Below, piece by piece: positions 10,501-18,076 of a stretch of 64,000 nt of DNA (position 1 is the first letter of the stretch; each line of letters opens with the position of its first letter). Made by a program: the position numbers and the translations under genes. The notes beneath the pieces were generated by a model. The model had not been told where the DNA came from, did not search any database, and saw only the letters and a program-made list of their open reading frames with translations. Where the stretch lies: the NCBI RefSeq assembly GCF_024746835.1, contig NZ_CP080531.1, positions 4,422,001 to 4,486,000 on the forward strand, given 5' to 3'. This DNA is from Mesorhizobium sp. AR02 (GTDB taxonomy: Bacteria > Pseudomonadota > Alphaproteobacteria > Rhizobiales > Rhizobiaceae).

Positions 10501-10570
10501 GTAAGCGCTCATTTCCCCGCACATTGACGGCCCTTGCAACAACTGATCGCTTTCAGACGGACGCGTCGGG

Positions 10571-12142
10571 TCAGGCTGCGGCGGCTTTGAGGAAGTTGAA
10601 GGGCAGGAGATCGTCGATAGCCACGTTCTCGGGGCGCTGAGGCAGTTCAGTGAGGACGTGGCGCAACCACGCTAACGGCTCGACGCCACAGGCGCGGCAG
10701 GTTAACATCAGGCTGTAGACGATGGCGCTGGCCTTGGCTCCGTCGACAGTATCGCTGAACAACCAACTCTTCCTGCCAGTTGCAAAAATCCTGATGTCGC
10801 GCTCCAGAAGATTGTTGTCGATCGGCATGCTGCCGTCCTCGGTGTAACGCGTCAGATATCCCCATTGGTTCAGGGTGTAGGAGACGGCGTCGCCGAGCTT
10901 GCTGTCCGGCAAGACTTTTGGGGCGATGTCGTCGAGCCATGCCTTGAGAGCATGGAGGATGGGGACACTATGTTGCTGGCGGAAGCGGCGAATGCAGTGA
11001 TCTCGCGTTTCGCCGTCATCGGGGATTTCGTTCCGCGCCTGCCTTTCAACTCGGTAGAGCTGTTCGAAGAACCGGAGTGCCTGTTCCGGCGGCCCGCCGC
11101 CTTTCTTCCTCGCCTTTAGGGCATCGACGAAGCGCCGCCTGGAATGGGCCATGCATCCAAGATGCGTTGCCCCTTCCAGCGTGCGCCAGGCGGAATAGCC
11201 GTCGCTCATCACGATGCCGCGGTAATCGCCGAGGAAGGCCTGCGGGTGTATCTGGCCGCGGCCCGGCTGATATTCGAGCAGCACGATCGGCTCGTCACTG
11301 TCCTGGCCGCTCCGGTATGCCCACATGTACGAGGTGCTGGCGGCCTCTCTGTCCATTTCCTTCAGCACCTGGACCGTGGTCTCGTCACCATGGATGAGGG
11401 GCTGCGATCTGAGCCGCAGCTTCAGCGCGTCATAGATGCGGGAGAGATGCTTTTCGCTCGAGCCGATCACCCAGTGGCCCAGAGCGCCTCGGCTGACAGG
11501 AACGCCGGCGCGCTCGAATGCCTGCGCCAGGCGGTAGAGCGGTGTGCCGTCGACATACTTATGAACGAGCGCGAAGGCCAGCGTCGAGGCCGTAGCGATG
11601 CTGCCCGGCAAAGGTTGCGTGGGCATCGGCGCGGTCACGACCGGCGTGCTGATCCCGGTGCGGTCGCAATGACGGCAAGCATATTTGAACCGCACATTCT
11701 GCAGGACCTTCGCCTTCACCTCGATATGAAGTTGCTCGGTAACGGTCTCGCCCATGCGATGCATCTGGTGACGGCAGCAAGGACAAGCCTTCTGGGCGTC
11801 GGGAAGGTCATACTCGACACGCTCGCGCGGCAGGTTTTCCGGCAAGGCCTTGCGGCCGCGCTTCTTTCCCGTCGCCCCTTCGCTCGCCGGCAAGCCCGTG
11901 TCCGGCAGGACAACGACATCGCCATCTTCGTTGTCGGCGGCGTCCTCATCCGCGGCCTGTTCGGCTTCATTGAAGAGGCGGTCAATGTGTTTTTCACTGC
12001 GCGGCGCAAAACGATGCAGTCGTGCAAGCGCCAGCTCTTCCTCGAGTTTGACGACGCGTTCGGTGAGTTGACGGTTCTCCGCCCGAAGCGCAGCAATACG
12101 CGCCATCAACTCTTCAACAGTCGGTTCGCCGGGTCGATTCAT
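10571..12142 (-). CDS. tnpC: IS66 transposase TnpC (inner copy)
   Basis: A 523-aa transposase with the IS66 family order. There is an N-terminal coiled coil (residues 5-45, LRAENRQLTERVVKLEEELA), a zinc-finger-like CPCCRHQMH motif and a CRHCD pair, and then the catalytic DDE core (IHGDETTVQV; MSDGYSAW; DNNLLERDIR near the end). It catalyses cut-out and insertion together with TnpA and TnpB. The length is normal for the family and the frame is intact. The protein is identical to the outer-copy product. Confidence 0.95.
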   Translation of the reverse strand: MNRPGEPTVEELMARIAALRAENRQLTERVVKLEEELALARLHRFAPRSEKHIDRLFNEAEQAADEDAADNEDGDVVVLPDTGLPASEGATGKKRGRKALPENLPRERVEYDLPDAQKACPCCRHQMHRMGETVTEQLHIEVKAKVLQNVRFKYACRHCDRTGISTPVVTAPMPTQPLPGSIATASTLAFALVHKYVDGTPLYRLAQAFERAGVPVSRGALGHWVIGSSEKHLSRIYDALKLRLRSQPLIHGDETTVQVLKEMDREAASTSYMWAYRSGQDSDEPIVLLEYQPGRGQIHPQAFLGDYRGIVMSDGYSAWRTLEGATHLGCMAHSRRRFVDALKARKKGGGPPEQALRFFEQLYRVERQARNEIPDDGETRDHCIRRFRQQHSVPILHALKAWLDDIAPKVLPDSKLGDAVSYTLNQWGYLTRYTEDGSMPIDNNLLERDIRIFATGRKSWLFSDTVDGAKASAIVYSLMLTCRACGVEPLAWLRHVLTELPQRPENVAIDDLLPFNFLKAAAA

Positions 12143-12196
12143 CAGATTCTTGAATCGAAAGCATGCCGGCGCGTCAATCGCTCAATTCGAGAGCCC

Positions 12197-12550
12197 TCAA
12201 CCGGCAACCTGATATTGCCGCACCGGATGGCGGACCATCGCATCGATATCGATGCCGTCGAGGATCCAGTGCAATTGCTCGGTCGTAAGCGTGACCACCG
12301 CTGCCTCCCGGCGCGGCCACCGGAACTTGTCCTCGGTCAGCCGCTTCAGGACCAGCACGAAGCCGGACCGGTCAAAGAACAAGAGCTTCATCCGGTCGCG
12401 ACGGCGATTGCAGAAGGCAAAAACCGCTGGAGCAAACGGATCGAGCGCCATCGTCTCTTGGACCAGAACCGCAAGGCTGTTGATGCCGGCCCGGAAGTCG
12501 ATCGGCTCGCGGTGCAGGTAGACTTTCAGGTCAGCGCCCAGTCTGAACAT
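12197..12550 (-). CDS. tnpB: IS66 accessory protein TnpB (inner copy)
   Basis: A 117-aa IS66 Orf2 protein with the family core VYLHREPIDFRAGINSL, FCNRRRDRMKLLFFD and KRLTEDKFRWP. It is required for transposition of IS66 elements although its exact role is not established. It overlaps the end of tnpA by about 20 bases, suggesting translational coupling, and precedes tnpC by 54 bases. Confidence 0.95.
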   Translation of the reverse strand: MFRLGADLKVYLHREPIDFRAGINSLAVLVQETMALDPFAPAVFAFCNRRRDRMKLLFFDRSGFVLVLKRLTEDKFRWPRREAAVVTLTTEQLHWILDGIDIDAMVRHPVRQYQVAG

Positions 12551-13004
12551 GACCCAGTGCTCCGATGGTCGCCGTCAATGCATCCACATCACCGCATTCC
12601 AGCGTCAACTTCACGCCGTTCGGCAGTGACGCGCTCACCTTGGCTGGAGAGGAAAAAAGCGCAGCCCTTTTGGCTTCCGACCCATGCACTTCATCACAGG
12701 TCGCCGGCAAATCCACCGCAGCCATGCTGCTCTGTCGCAGCAAGACCCGATCGGAAGTGCTTTCAATCTGAACCGGGATGAACGCCGGTGATGAGGACGG
12801 CGGGAGGGACTGGGTCTCAGTGCGCTTCTTTATCCACTTCCGAAGAAGGTTCGCATTGACCCCATGTTCGAGCGCAAGCCTCGATACCGACACGCCAGGC
12901 TCAAGGCAGGCCGAGACAAGACGGTCCTTCGATGCAGGGTCGTATCGGCGTCGCCCGTTCCGACCAACAAGCCTTACCTGCAATTTCTGATCATCTTCTT
13001 CCAT
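12531..13004 (-). CDS. tnpA: IS66 accessory protein TnpA (inner copy)
   Basis: An intact IS66 Orf1 protein of 157 aa when started at MEEDDQKLQV. This start is chosen over upstream in-frame codons because those lie inside the hairpin at 13009-13036. The helix-turn-helix (SVSRLALEHGVNANLLRKW) binds the element ends. The C-terminal part (VKLTLECGDVDALTATIGA) is the usual low-complexity tail of this family. Confidence 0.9.
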   Translation of the reverse strand: MEEDDQKLQVRLVGRNGRRRYDPASKDRLVSACLEPGVSVSRLALEHGVNANLLRKWIKKRTETQSLPPSSSPAFIPVQIESTSDRVLLRQSSMAAVDLPATCDEVHGSEAKRAALFSSPAKVSASLPNGVKLTLECGDVDALTATIGALGHVQTGR

Positions 13005-13086
13005 CACAAGGTGTCCACCTATTTGGGTGGACACCTCATGCATCAGAGCACTCAACAGCAAAAGGTGCGGGGAAATTCGCGCTTAC

Positions 13087-13094
13087 TGATGAAG
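13087..13094. repeat. target site duplication of inner IS66 copy (right)
   Basis: TGATGAAG, identical to 10493-10500; it belongs to the outer tnpA sequence. Confidence 0.9.
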
Positions 13095-13252
13095 TGCATG
13101 GGTCGGAAGCCAAAAGGGCTGCGCTTTTTTCCTCTCCAGCCAAGGTGAGCGCGTCACTGCCGAACGGCGTGAAGTTGACGCTGGAATGCGGTGATGTGGA
13201 TGCATTGACGGCGACCATCGGAGCACTGGGTCATGTTCAGACTGGGCGCTGA
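13095..13252 (+). pseudogene. tnpA: IS66 tnpA, 3' part (outer copy)
   Basis: Continues the tnpA frame of 10185-10500 from VHGSEAKRAALF to GHVQTGR after removal of the inner element and one TSD. It has no start of its own and is a disrupted remnant. Confidence 0.85.
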
Positions 13253-13586
13253 CCTGAAAGTCTACCTGCACCGCGAGCCGATCGACTTCCGGGCCGGCAT
13301 CAACAGCCTTGCGGTTCTGGTCCAAGAGACGATGGCGCTCGATCCGTTTGCTCCAGCGGTTTTTGCCTTCTGCAATCGCCGTCGCGACCGGATGAAGCTC
13401 TTGTTCTTTGACCGGTCCGGCTTCGTGCTGGTCCTGAAGCGGCTGACCGAGGACAAGTTCCGGTGGCCGCGCCGGGAGGCAGCGGTGGTCACGCTTACGA
13501 CCGAGCAATTGCACTGGATCCTCGACGGCATCGATATCGATGCGATGGTCCGCCATCCGGTGCGGCAATATCAGGTTGCCGGTTGA
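13233..13586 (+). CDS. tnpB: IS66 accessory protein TnpB (outer copy)
   Basis: Same 117-aa protein as the inner tnpB. The reading frame and its ribosome binding region are complete, but its normal upstream partner tnpA and the native promoter are displaced by the inner element. Expression would need read-through from elsewhere. Confidence 0.92.
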   Translation: MFRLGADLKVYLHREPIDFRAGINSLAVLVQETMALDPFAPAVFAFCNRRRDRMKLLFFDRSGFVLVLKRLTEDKFRWPRREAAVVTLTTEQLHWILDGIDIDAMVRHPVRQYQVAG

Positions 13587-13640
13587 GGGCTCTCGAATTG
13601 AGCGATTGACGCGCCGGCATGCTTTCGATTCAAGAATCTG

Positions 13641-15212
13641 ATGAATCGACCCGGCGAACCGACTGTTGAAGAGTTGATGGCGCGTATTGCTGCGCTTCGG
13701 GCGGAGAACCGTCAACTCACCGAACGCGTCGTCAAACTCGAGGAAGAGCTGGCGCTTGCACGACTGCATCGTTTTGCGCCGCGCAGTGAAAAACACATTG
13801 ACCGCCTCTTCAATGAAGCCGAACAGGCCGCGGATGAGGACGCCGCCGACAACGAAGATGGCGATGTCGTTGTCCTGCCGGACACGGGCTTGCCGGCGAG
13901 CGAAGGGGCGACGGGAAAGAAGCGCGGCCGCAAGGCCTTGCCGGAAAACCTGCCGCGCGAGCGTGTCGAGTATGACCTTCCCGACGCCCAGAAGGCTTGT
14001 CCTTGCTGCCGTCACCAGATGCATCGCATGGGCGAGACCGTTACCGAGCAACTTCATATCGAGGTGAAGGCGAAGGTCCTGCAGAATGTGCGGTTCAAAT
14101 ATGCTTGCCGTCATTGCGACCGCACCGGGATCAGCACGCCGGTCGTGACCGCGCCGATGCCCACGCAACCTTTGCCGGGCAGCATCGCTACGGCCTCGAC
14201 GCTGGCCTTCGCGCTCGTTCATAAGTATGTCGACGGCACACCGCTCTACCGCCTGGCGCAGGCATTCGAGCGCGCCGGCGTTCCTGTCAGCCGAGGCGCT
14301 CTGGGCCACTGGGTGATCGGCTCGAGCGAAAAGCATCTCTCCCGCATCTATGACGCGCTGAAGCTGCGGCTCAGATCGCAGCCCCTCATCCATGGTGACG
14401 AGACCACGGTCCAGGTGCTGAAGGAAATGGACAGAGAGGCCGCCAGCACCTCGTACATGTGGGCATACCGGAGCGGCCAGGACAGTGACGAGCCGATCGT
14501 GCTGCTCGAATATCAGCCGGGCCGCGGCCAGATACACCCGCAGGCCTTCCTCGGCGATTACCGCGGCATCGTGATGAGCGACGGCTATTCCGCCTGGCGC
14601 ACGCTGGAAGGGGCAACGCATCTTGGATGCATGGCCCATTCCAGGCGGCGCTTCGTCGATGCCCTAAAGGCGAGGAAGAAAGGCGGCGGGCCGCCGGAAC
14701 AGGCACTCCGGTTCTTCGAACAGCTCTACCGAGTTGAAAGGCAGGCGCGGAACGAAATCCCCGATGACGGCGAAACGCGAGATCACTGCATTCGCCGCTT
14801 CCGCCAGCAACATAGTGTCCCCATCCTCCATGCTCTCAAGGCATGGCTCGACGACATCGCCCCAAAAGTCTTGCCGGACAGCAAGCTCGGCGACGCCGTC
14901 TCCTACACCCTGAACCAATGGGGATATCTGACGCGTTACACCGAGGACGGCAGCATGCCGATCGACAACAATCTTCTGGAGCGCGACATCAGGATTTTTG
15001 CAACTGGCAGGAAGAGTTGGTTGTTCAGCGATACTGTCGACGGAGCCAAGGCCAGCGCCATCGTCTACAGCCTGATGTTAACCTGCCGCGCCTGTGGCGT
15101 CGAGCCGTTAGCGTGGTTGCGCCACGTCCTCACTGAACTGCCTCAGCGCCCCGAGAACGTGGCTATCGACGATCTCCTGCCCTTCAACTTCCTCAAAGCC
15201 GCCGCAGCCTGA
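13641..15212 (+). CDS. tnpC: IS66 transposase TnpC (outer copy)
   Basis: Complete 523-aa transposase, identical to the inner copy, with the N-terminal leucine-rich coiled coil, CPCC/CRHC zinc-binding pairs and the DDE core (GDETT, SDGYSAW, DNNLLERD). The outer element can no longer make its own intact TnpA, so any mobility would depend on proteins of the inner copy or of other copies in the genome. Confidence 0.93.
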   Translation: MNRPGEPTVEELMARIAALRAENRQLTERVVKLEEELALARLHRFAPRSEKHIDRLFNEAEQAADEDAADNEDGDVVVLPDTGLPASEGATGKKRGRKALPENLPRERVEYDLPDAQKACPCCRHQMHRMGETVTEQLHIEVKAKVLQNVRFKYACRHCDRTGISTPVVTAPMPTQPLPGSIATASTLAFALVHKYVDGTPLYRLAQAFERAGVPVSRGALGHWVIGSSEKHLSRIYDALKLRLRSQPLIHGDETTVQVLKEMDREAASTSYMWAYRSGQDSDEPIVLLEYQPGRGQIHPQAFLGDYRGIVMSDGYSAWRTLEGATHLGCMAHSRRRFVDALKARKKGGGPPEQALRFFEQLYRVERQARNEIPDDGETRDHCIRRFRQQHSVPILHALKAWLDDIAPKVLPDSKLGDAVSYTLNQWGYLTRYTEDGSMPIDNNLLERDIRIFATGRKSWLFSDTVDGAKASAIVYSLMLTCRACGVEPLAWLRHVLTELPQRPENVAIDDLLPFNFLKAAAA

Positions 15213-15282
15213 CCCGACGCGTCCGTCTGAAAGCGATCAGTTGTTGCAAGGGCCGTCAATGTGCGGGGAAATGAGCGCTTAC

Positions 15283-15290
15283 AGAGAAAC
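15283..15290. repeat. target site duplication of outer IS66 copy (right)
   Basis: AGAGAAAC, matching 10095-10102. Confidence 0.9.
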
Positions 15291-15543
15291 TCTATTCGGG
15301 CGCGCTCGACATGGCGCTCGCCTCCTGCGAGATGCCGAATTCGAAATTCGTTGCCCTGCCGCTCGAGACCGTTGACTTCGTGTGGATGTGCAGCCCTGAG
15401 ATCGAGCAGCCTCCCGATGTGGTGACGTCCAAGGTGCTGGCTGAACTGCCGGTGATCGCGACCTCACGCGAATGGCAATTCCGCGGCTCGATCCTCGCCT
15501 GGCTGATGGCCAACGAGGTGCATTTCCGCGCCAAGGAAATTCC
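15291..15543 (+). pseudogene. LysR-type regulator remnant, right part
   Basis: Continues the LysR substrate-binding domain in frame from 10102: LYSGALDMALAS, then LPLETVDFVWMCSP, a typical core. The match runs to about ANEVHFRAKEI and is then lost where the 3' end of the resolvase gene begins (15547). The C-terminal part of the regulator is therefore missing, so this gene lost both ends as well as being split by the IS. Confidence 0.7.
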
Positions 15544-15546
15544 CCC

Positions 15547-16236
15547 CTATAAAAGCAGGTTCGCAGGAGATTGCCGCGCCAAAATATTACGCACGTTGGA
15601 CACTTGCCAGCGGCCGCCTCTGGCTGTGCGAACGCCGCGGTTATTCAGGGCGATGGCAAGGCCCCGCAGGCTGGTGACGCCAGAACGTTGAATGGACACG
15701 ATGATCGGCAGCACCGACTGGGCAAACCGGTCAGCTTCATCGATCGATATCTTCCGGCCCCTTGCTGCAGCCTCGGCCGTGTTGGTTGGATTGCCGAGTT
15801 TCATGCCGGTTGTCTTGCGCGAGGCGAGGGCGGCTTTGGTGCGTTCCGAGATCAGGCGGCGCTCCTTCTCGGCCAAGGCGGCGTAAAGGTGCAGCATGAA
15901 CGGATCCGCATCGGTGCCGAGCTCCGCGACGATGAACGGCACGCGTTGAACCATCAGGCCCGCAATGAAGGCGACGTCCCGCGACAGTCGGTCGAGCTTG
16001 GCCACGACGACCGGGCATTTGGCCTGGCGGGCCAGGGCGAGGGCGGCTGTCAGTTGCGGGCGTCGATCGAGGGCGTCCGCGCCCTTTCCGGTTTCGACCT
16101 CGGTAAACTCATGAATGATGCTCATGCCTTCGACTTCGGCAAAGCGTGCGACGGCAGCGCGCTGCGCCGCGATGCCCAATCCTGAGCGTCCCTGGCGCTG
16201 GGTTGAGACCCGGTAATAGGCGACCGCGCTCGTCAT
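15547..16236 (-). CDS. serine recombinase (resolvase/invertase family)
   Basis: A 229-aa small serine recombinase. The N-terminal catalytic domain has YYRVST with the nucleophilic serine at residue 11, the KLDRLSRD motif near residue 80 and [13 protein letters not shown]-terminal helix-turn-helix region ([17 protein letters not shown]) contacts DNA. Such enzymes resolve cointegrates or invert DNA. It is the last gene of the leftward phage-like block, 126 bases after the terminase. A perfect inverted repeat at 16259-16286 lies just before its start and may be its binding site or an operator. Confidence 0.9.
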   Translation of the reverse strand: MTSAVAYYRVSTQRQGRSGLGIAAQRAAVARFAEVEGMSIIHEFTEVETGKGADALDRRPQLTAALALARQAKCPVVVAKLDRLSRDVAFIAGLMVQRVPFIVAELGTDADPFMLHLYAALAEKERRLISERTKAALASRKTTGMKLGNPTNTAEAAARGRKISIDEADRFAQSVLPIIVSIQRSGVTSLRGLAIALNNRGVRTARGGRWQVSNVRNILARQSPANLLL

Positions 16237-16258
16237 GCTGCTGTTTCCTCGGGGTGTT

Positions 16259-16286
16259 CAAACTGCAAACCACCGTTTGCAGTTTG
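16259..16286. promoter_or_regulatory. perfect 12-bp inverted repeat before the resolvase gene
   Basis: CAAACTGCAAAC, four bases (CACC), GTTTGCAGTTTG. It is centred about 36 bases upstream of the leftward resolvase start. It suits an operator or a recombination-site subrepeat; it has no T-run and is unlikely to be a terminator. Confidence 0.6.
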
Positions 16287-16362
16287 CTCACAAGCGGCAA
16301 ACAGGCAAGTTGCGTACGGAAAAAATGGTTAGAATTGAAGGGATTAACCTGACAGTTCGAAT

Positions 16363-17640
16363 TCAGACGATACTCAGCGCCAGCGCCTTGGCACGTGTGT
16401 TGGCGGGGAGCTTGCCGGGCACTTCATGCGCCACGCACATGAGCCCGAAGGCGTCAGCGCCGTGGCTCGACCAGTCGTGGTCAGGTCCAAGTCCGATATT
16501 GCGCGCCTCATCATATTTCTCGTGGTACCAGCCCAATGCATCGAGGCCTGCGGCACAACGGTCGGCATCGAACCATATCGATGGGAACAGGCGCCTTCCA
16601 GCCTCGACGCGCTTCAGCGCGGCACCCTTGCCCTGGTTGGGGATCGTCTGCACCGCGAAGCCAGCTTGGCGGATATGGTCTTCGAACCTGACCGCCGTGA
16701 CGGCGTCTTCACGGTTTCCATCATGCGGCAGATAGCAGGTTGCCGCTGCATAGCCTTTCGTGCGCAGCCATTCGAGATGGATCGCCAGCGGCTGCCTCAC
16801 CGCCTCGTAGTAGTCGACAACCCTGATCTCGTGGCCGATGAATTGGGCGATCCAGATGGATGTCGCGTCCCTGATGCCAATGTCCCAGAACGCTTTGATT
16901 GGCATCAAAGGGTCGAGCGAGAGTTTCCCGATGCGTCGATCGGCTCTCGCCTGGGCAAGGGACCCTGCGTAGTAGGCGCCAGACAGCACCGATGCATAGT
17001 CGCCTTCCCAGATGTGCGGATACTGATCCGGGTTTGTGCGCAGGCAGTCCTTGCGCTCCTGTTCAAGTTCGACCGGAAACCATGGATTGTCGGACCAGTT
17101 GGCGCGAACGACGGTTGCTGCGGTCGGCAACTCACCGCTGCGCAGCATGACATCGACGGGATCGGCCTTTCGGCGCGGGTTCCAGGAGAACCAGAGCTCC
17201 GAGCCCGGGGCGCGGATGGTGGGCCGCAGCAGCGCCAGCGACGTGGTCGAGAGCGTCTGCGCCTCCTCCACCCAGGCCCGCCCGAAGCCTTCAAGGGATT
17301 TGATAGACTCTGCCGTATGGTCCTGCATGCCCTGGAAGGCAATGACGCCGTCACCAGGCGTCTCGATAACTTCGCGAAACACCTTGAAGCCGTCTGCTTC
17401 TCCCAAGCGATACTGGGCCAGTTTGTCCTCCAGTAGACGTTTGGCAGATTCCTTGAGGCTCTTCTGCACCTCGCGGATACAGACTGATCGAAGGCCTCTT
17501 TCCGCCAGGCTGTCCTCGATCAGTAGCCCTCCAAAGAAATGCGACTTGCCCGAACCACGCCCGCCATGTGCGGCCTTGTAACGGGCAGGGGCGAGCAGGG
17601 ACTGGAAAACGCTCGCCGTCTCAATCTGGAGGACGGACAC
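16363..17640 (-). CDS. phage terminase large subunit
   Basis: A 425-aa TerL of the PBSX/XtmB type. The N-terminal ATPase has Walker A GGRGSGKS (26-33), a Walker B/catalytic WVEEAQ (123-128) and WFSWNPRRKADPVD. The C-terminal nuclease domain begins near KAFWDIGIRDATSIW, where the aspartate is a likely metal ligand. It packages phage DNA into heads by ATP-driven translocation and cutting. It lies 18 bases after the small subunit gene. No portal, capsid or tail gene follows, so the packaging enzyme is orphaned in this window. Confidence 0.93.
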   Translation of the reverse strand: MSVLQIETASVFQSLLAPARYKAAHGGRGSGKSHFFGGLLIEDSLAERGLRSVCIREVQKSLKESAKRLLEDKLAQYRLGEADGFKVFREVIETPGDGVIAFQGMQDHTAESIKSLEGFGRAWVEEAQTLSTTSLALLRPTIRAPGSELWFSWNPRRKADPVDVMLRSGELPTAATVVRANWSDNPWFPVELEQERKDCLRTNPDQYPHIWEGDYASVLSGAYYAGSLAQARADRRIGKLSLDPLMPIKAFWDIGIRDATSIWIAQFIGHEIRVVDYYEAVRQPLAIHLEWLRTKGYAAATCYLPHDGNREDAVTAVRFEDHIRQAGFAVQTIPNQGKGAALKRVEAGRRLFPSIWFDADRCAAGLDALGWYHEKYDEARNIGLGPDHDWSSHGADAFGLMCVAHEVPGKLPANTRAKALALSIV

Positions 17641-17658
17641 TGTATCTCTCGATCTCGA

Positions 17659-18075
17659 TCATCCGGTGCCTCGGTTCAGCCACGCGGGATCCGTGCTCAC
17701 GAGCGCGAGACCGCGATTTGCCTTCAGTTTCTCCGGATCTGATGGGGAGACGATTATGCGGCTGATGGTCTGGATCGGGTCGCCACTGTGCTCGTTGATG
17801 ATCGTTTCCTTCCAGCCCATGCGGGTCTTGGCCCAGAAGATCGCTGCAGTAACGGATTGAGGACCTTCGCCTGTGGCTTTGCGAAAGAGGCTTTGCGCCA
17901 CCGCCGAATTGGCCTTGGTATGGCCAATCCTGAGTTCTTGCCGGTAGTGCTTGCGCAGTGTCTTGGGATCAACAGCGATCATGTCGGCGATACCCGTTTC
18001 GGGCACGCCATAGCCGGCCAGAGCTTCGACCTGGCGACGTGATGCTTCGTCTGGCTTGTGACCGGGTCTTGCCAT
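17659..18075 (-). CDS. phage terminase small subunit-like protein
   Basis: The protein is 138 aa from MARPGHKPDEASRRQVE. An N-terminal helix-turn-helix segment (AGYGVPETGIADMIAVDPKTLRKHY) and position directly before terL identify it as the DNA-recognition subunit. A longer frame starts upstream, but this ATG begins one base after the stop of the methyltransferase gene, suggesting translational coupling. The middle (FWAKTRMGWKE) is common in alphaproteobacterial phage proteins of this kind. Confidence 0.75.
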   Translation of the reverse strand: MARPGHKPDEASRRQVEALAGYGVPETGIADMIAVDPKTLRKHYRQELRIGHTKANSAVAQSLFRKATGEGPQSVTAAIFWAKTRMGWKETIINEHSGDPIQTISRIIVSPSDPEKLKANRGLALVSTDPAWLNRGTG

Positions 18076-18076
18076 C

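Larger units (their letters stand above)
10501..13086 (-). mobile_element. IS66-family element, inner copy, intact
   Basis: A complete 2,586-bp copy with the same ends and genes as the outer element but in reverse, inserted in the tnpA of the outer copy. Its ends are GTAAGCGCTCATTTCCCC at 10501 and the complement of GTAAGCGCGAATTTCCCC ending at 13086. The two copies appear identical in their coding parts, so this insertion is recent. Together they create a large inverted repeat of more than 2 kb per arm. Confidence 0.93.
10103..15282 (+). mobile_element. IS66-family element, outer copy, interrupted by a second copy
   Basis: The left end begins GTAAGCGCGAATTTCCCC and the right end is the complement of GTAAGCGCTCATTTCCCC, the GTAAGCG ends typical of IS66. 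The element carries tnpA, tnpB and tnpC in the plus direction. Its tnpA is split at 10500/13095 by an identical element in reverse. Without the insert and one duplication its length is 2,586 bp, the same as the inner copy. It landed in a LysR-type gene. Confidence 0.92.

Noticed and set aside
11144..12781. 545-codon plus-strand frame across the IS66 transposase
   Set aside because: Antisense shadow of tnpC/tnpB; its mirror appears in the outer copy as expected from the palindrome.
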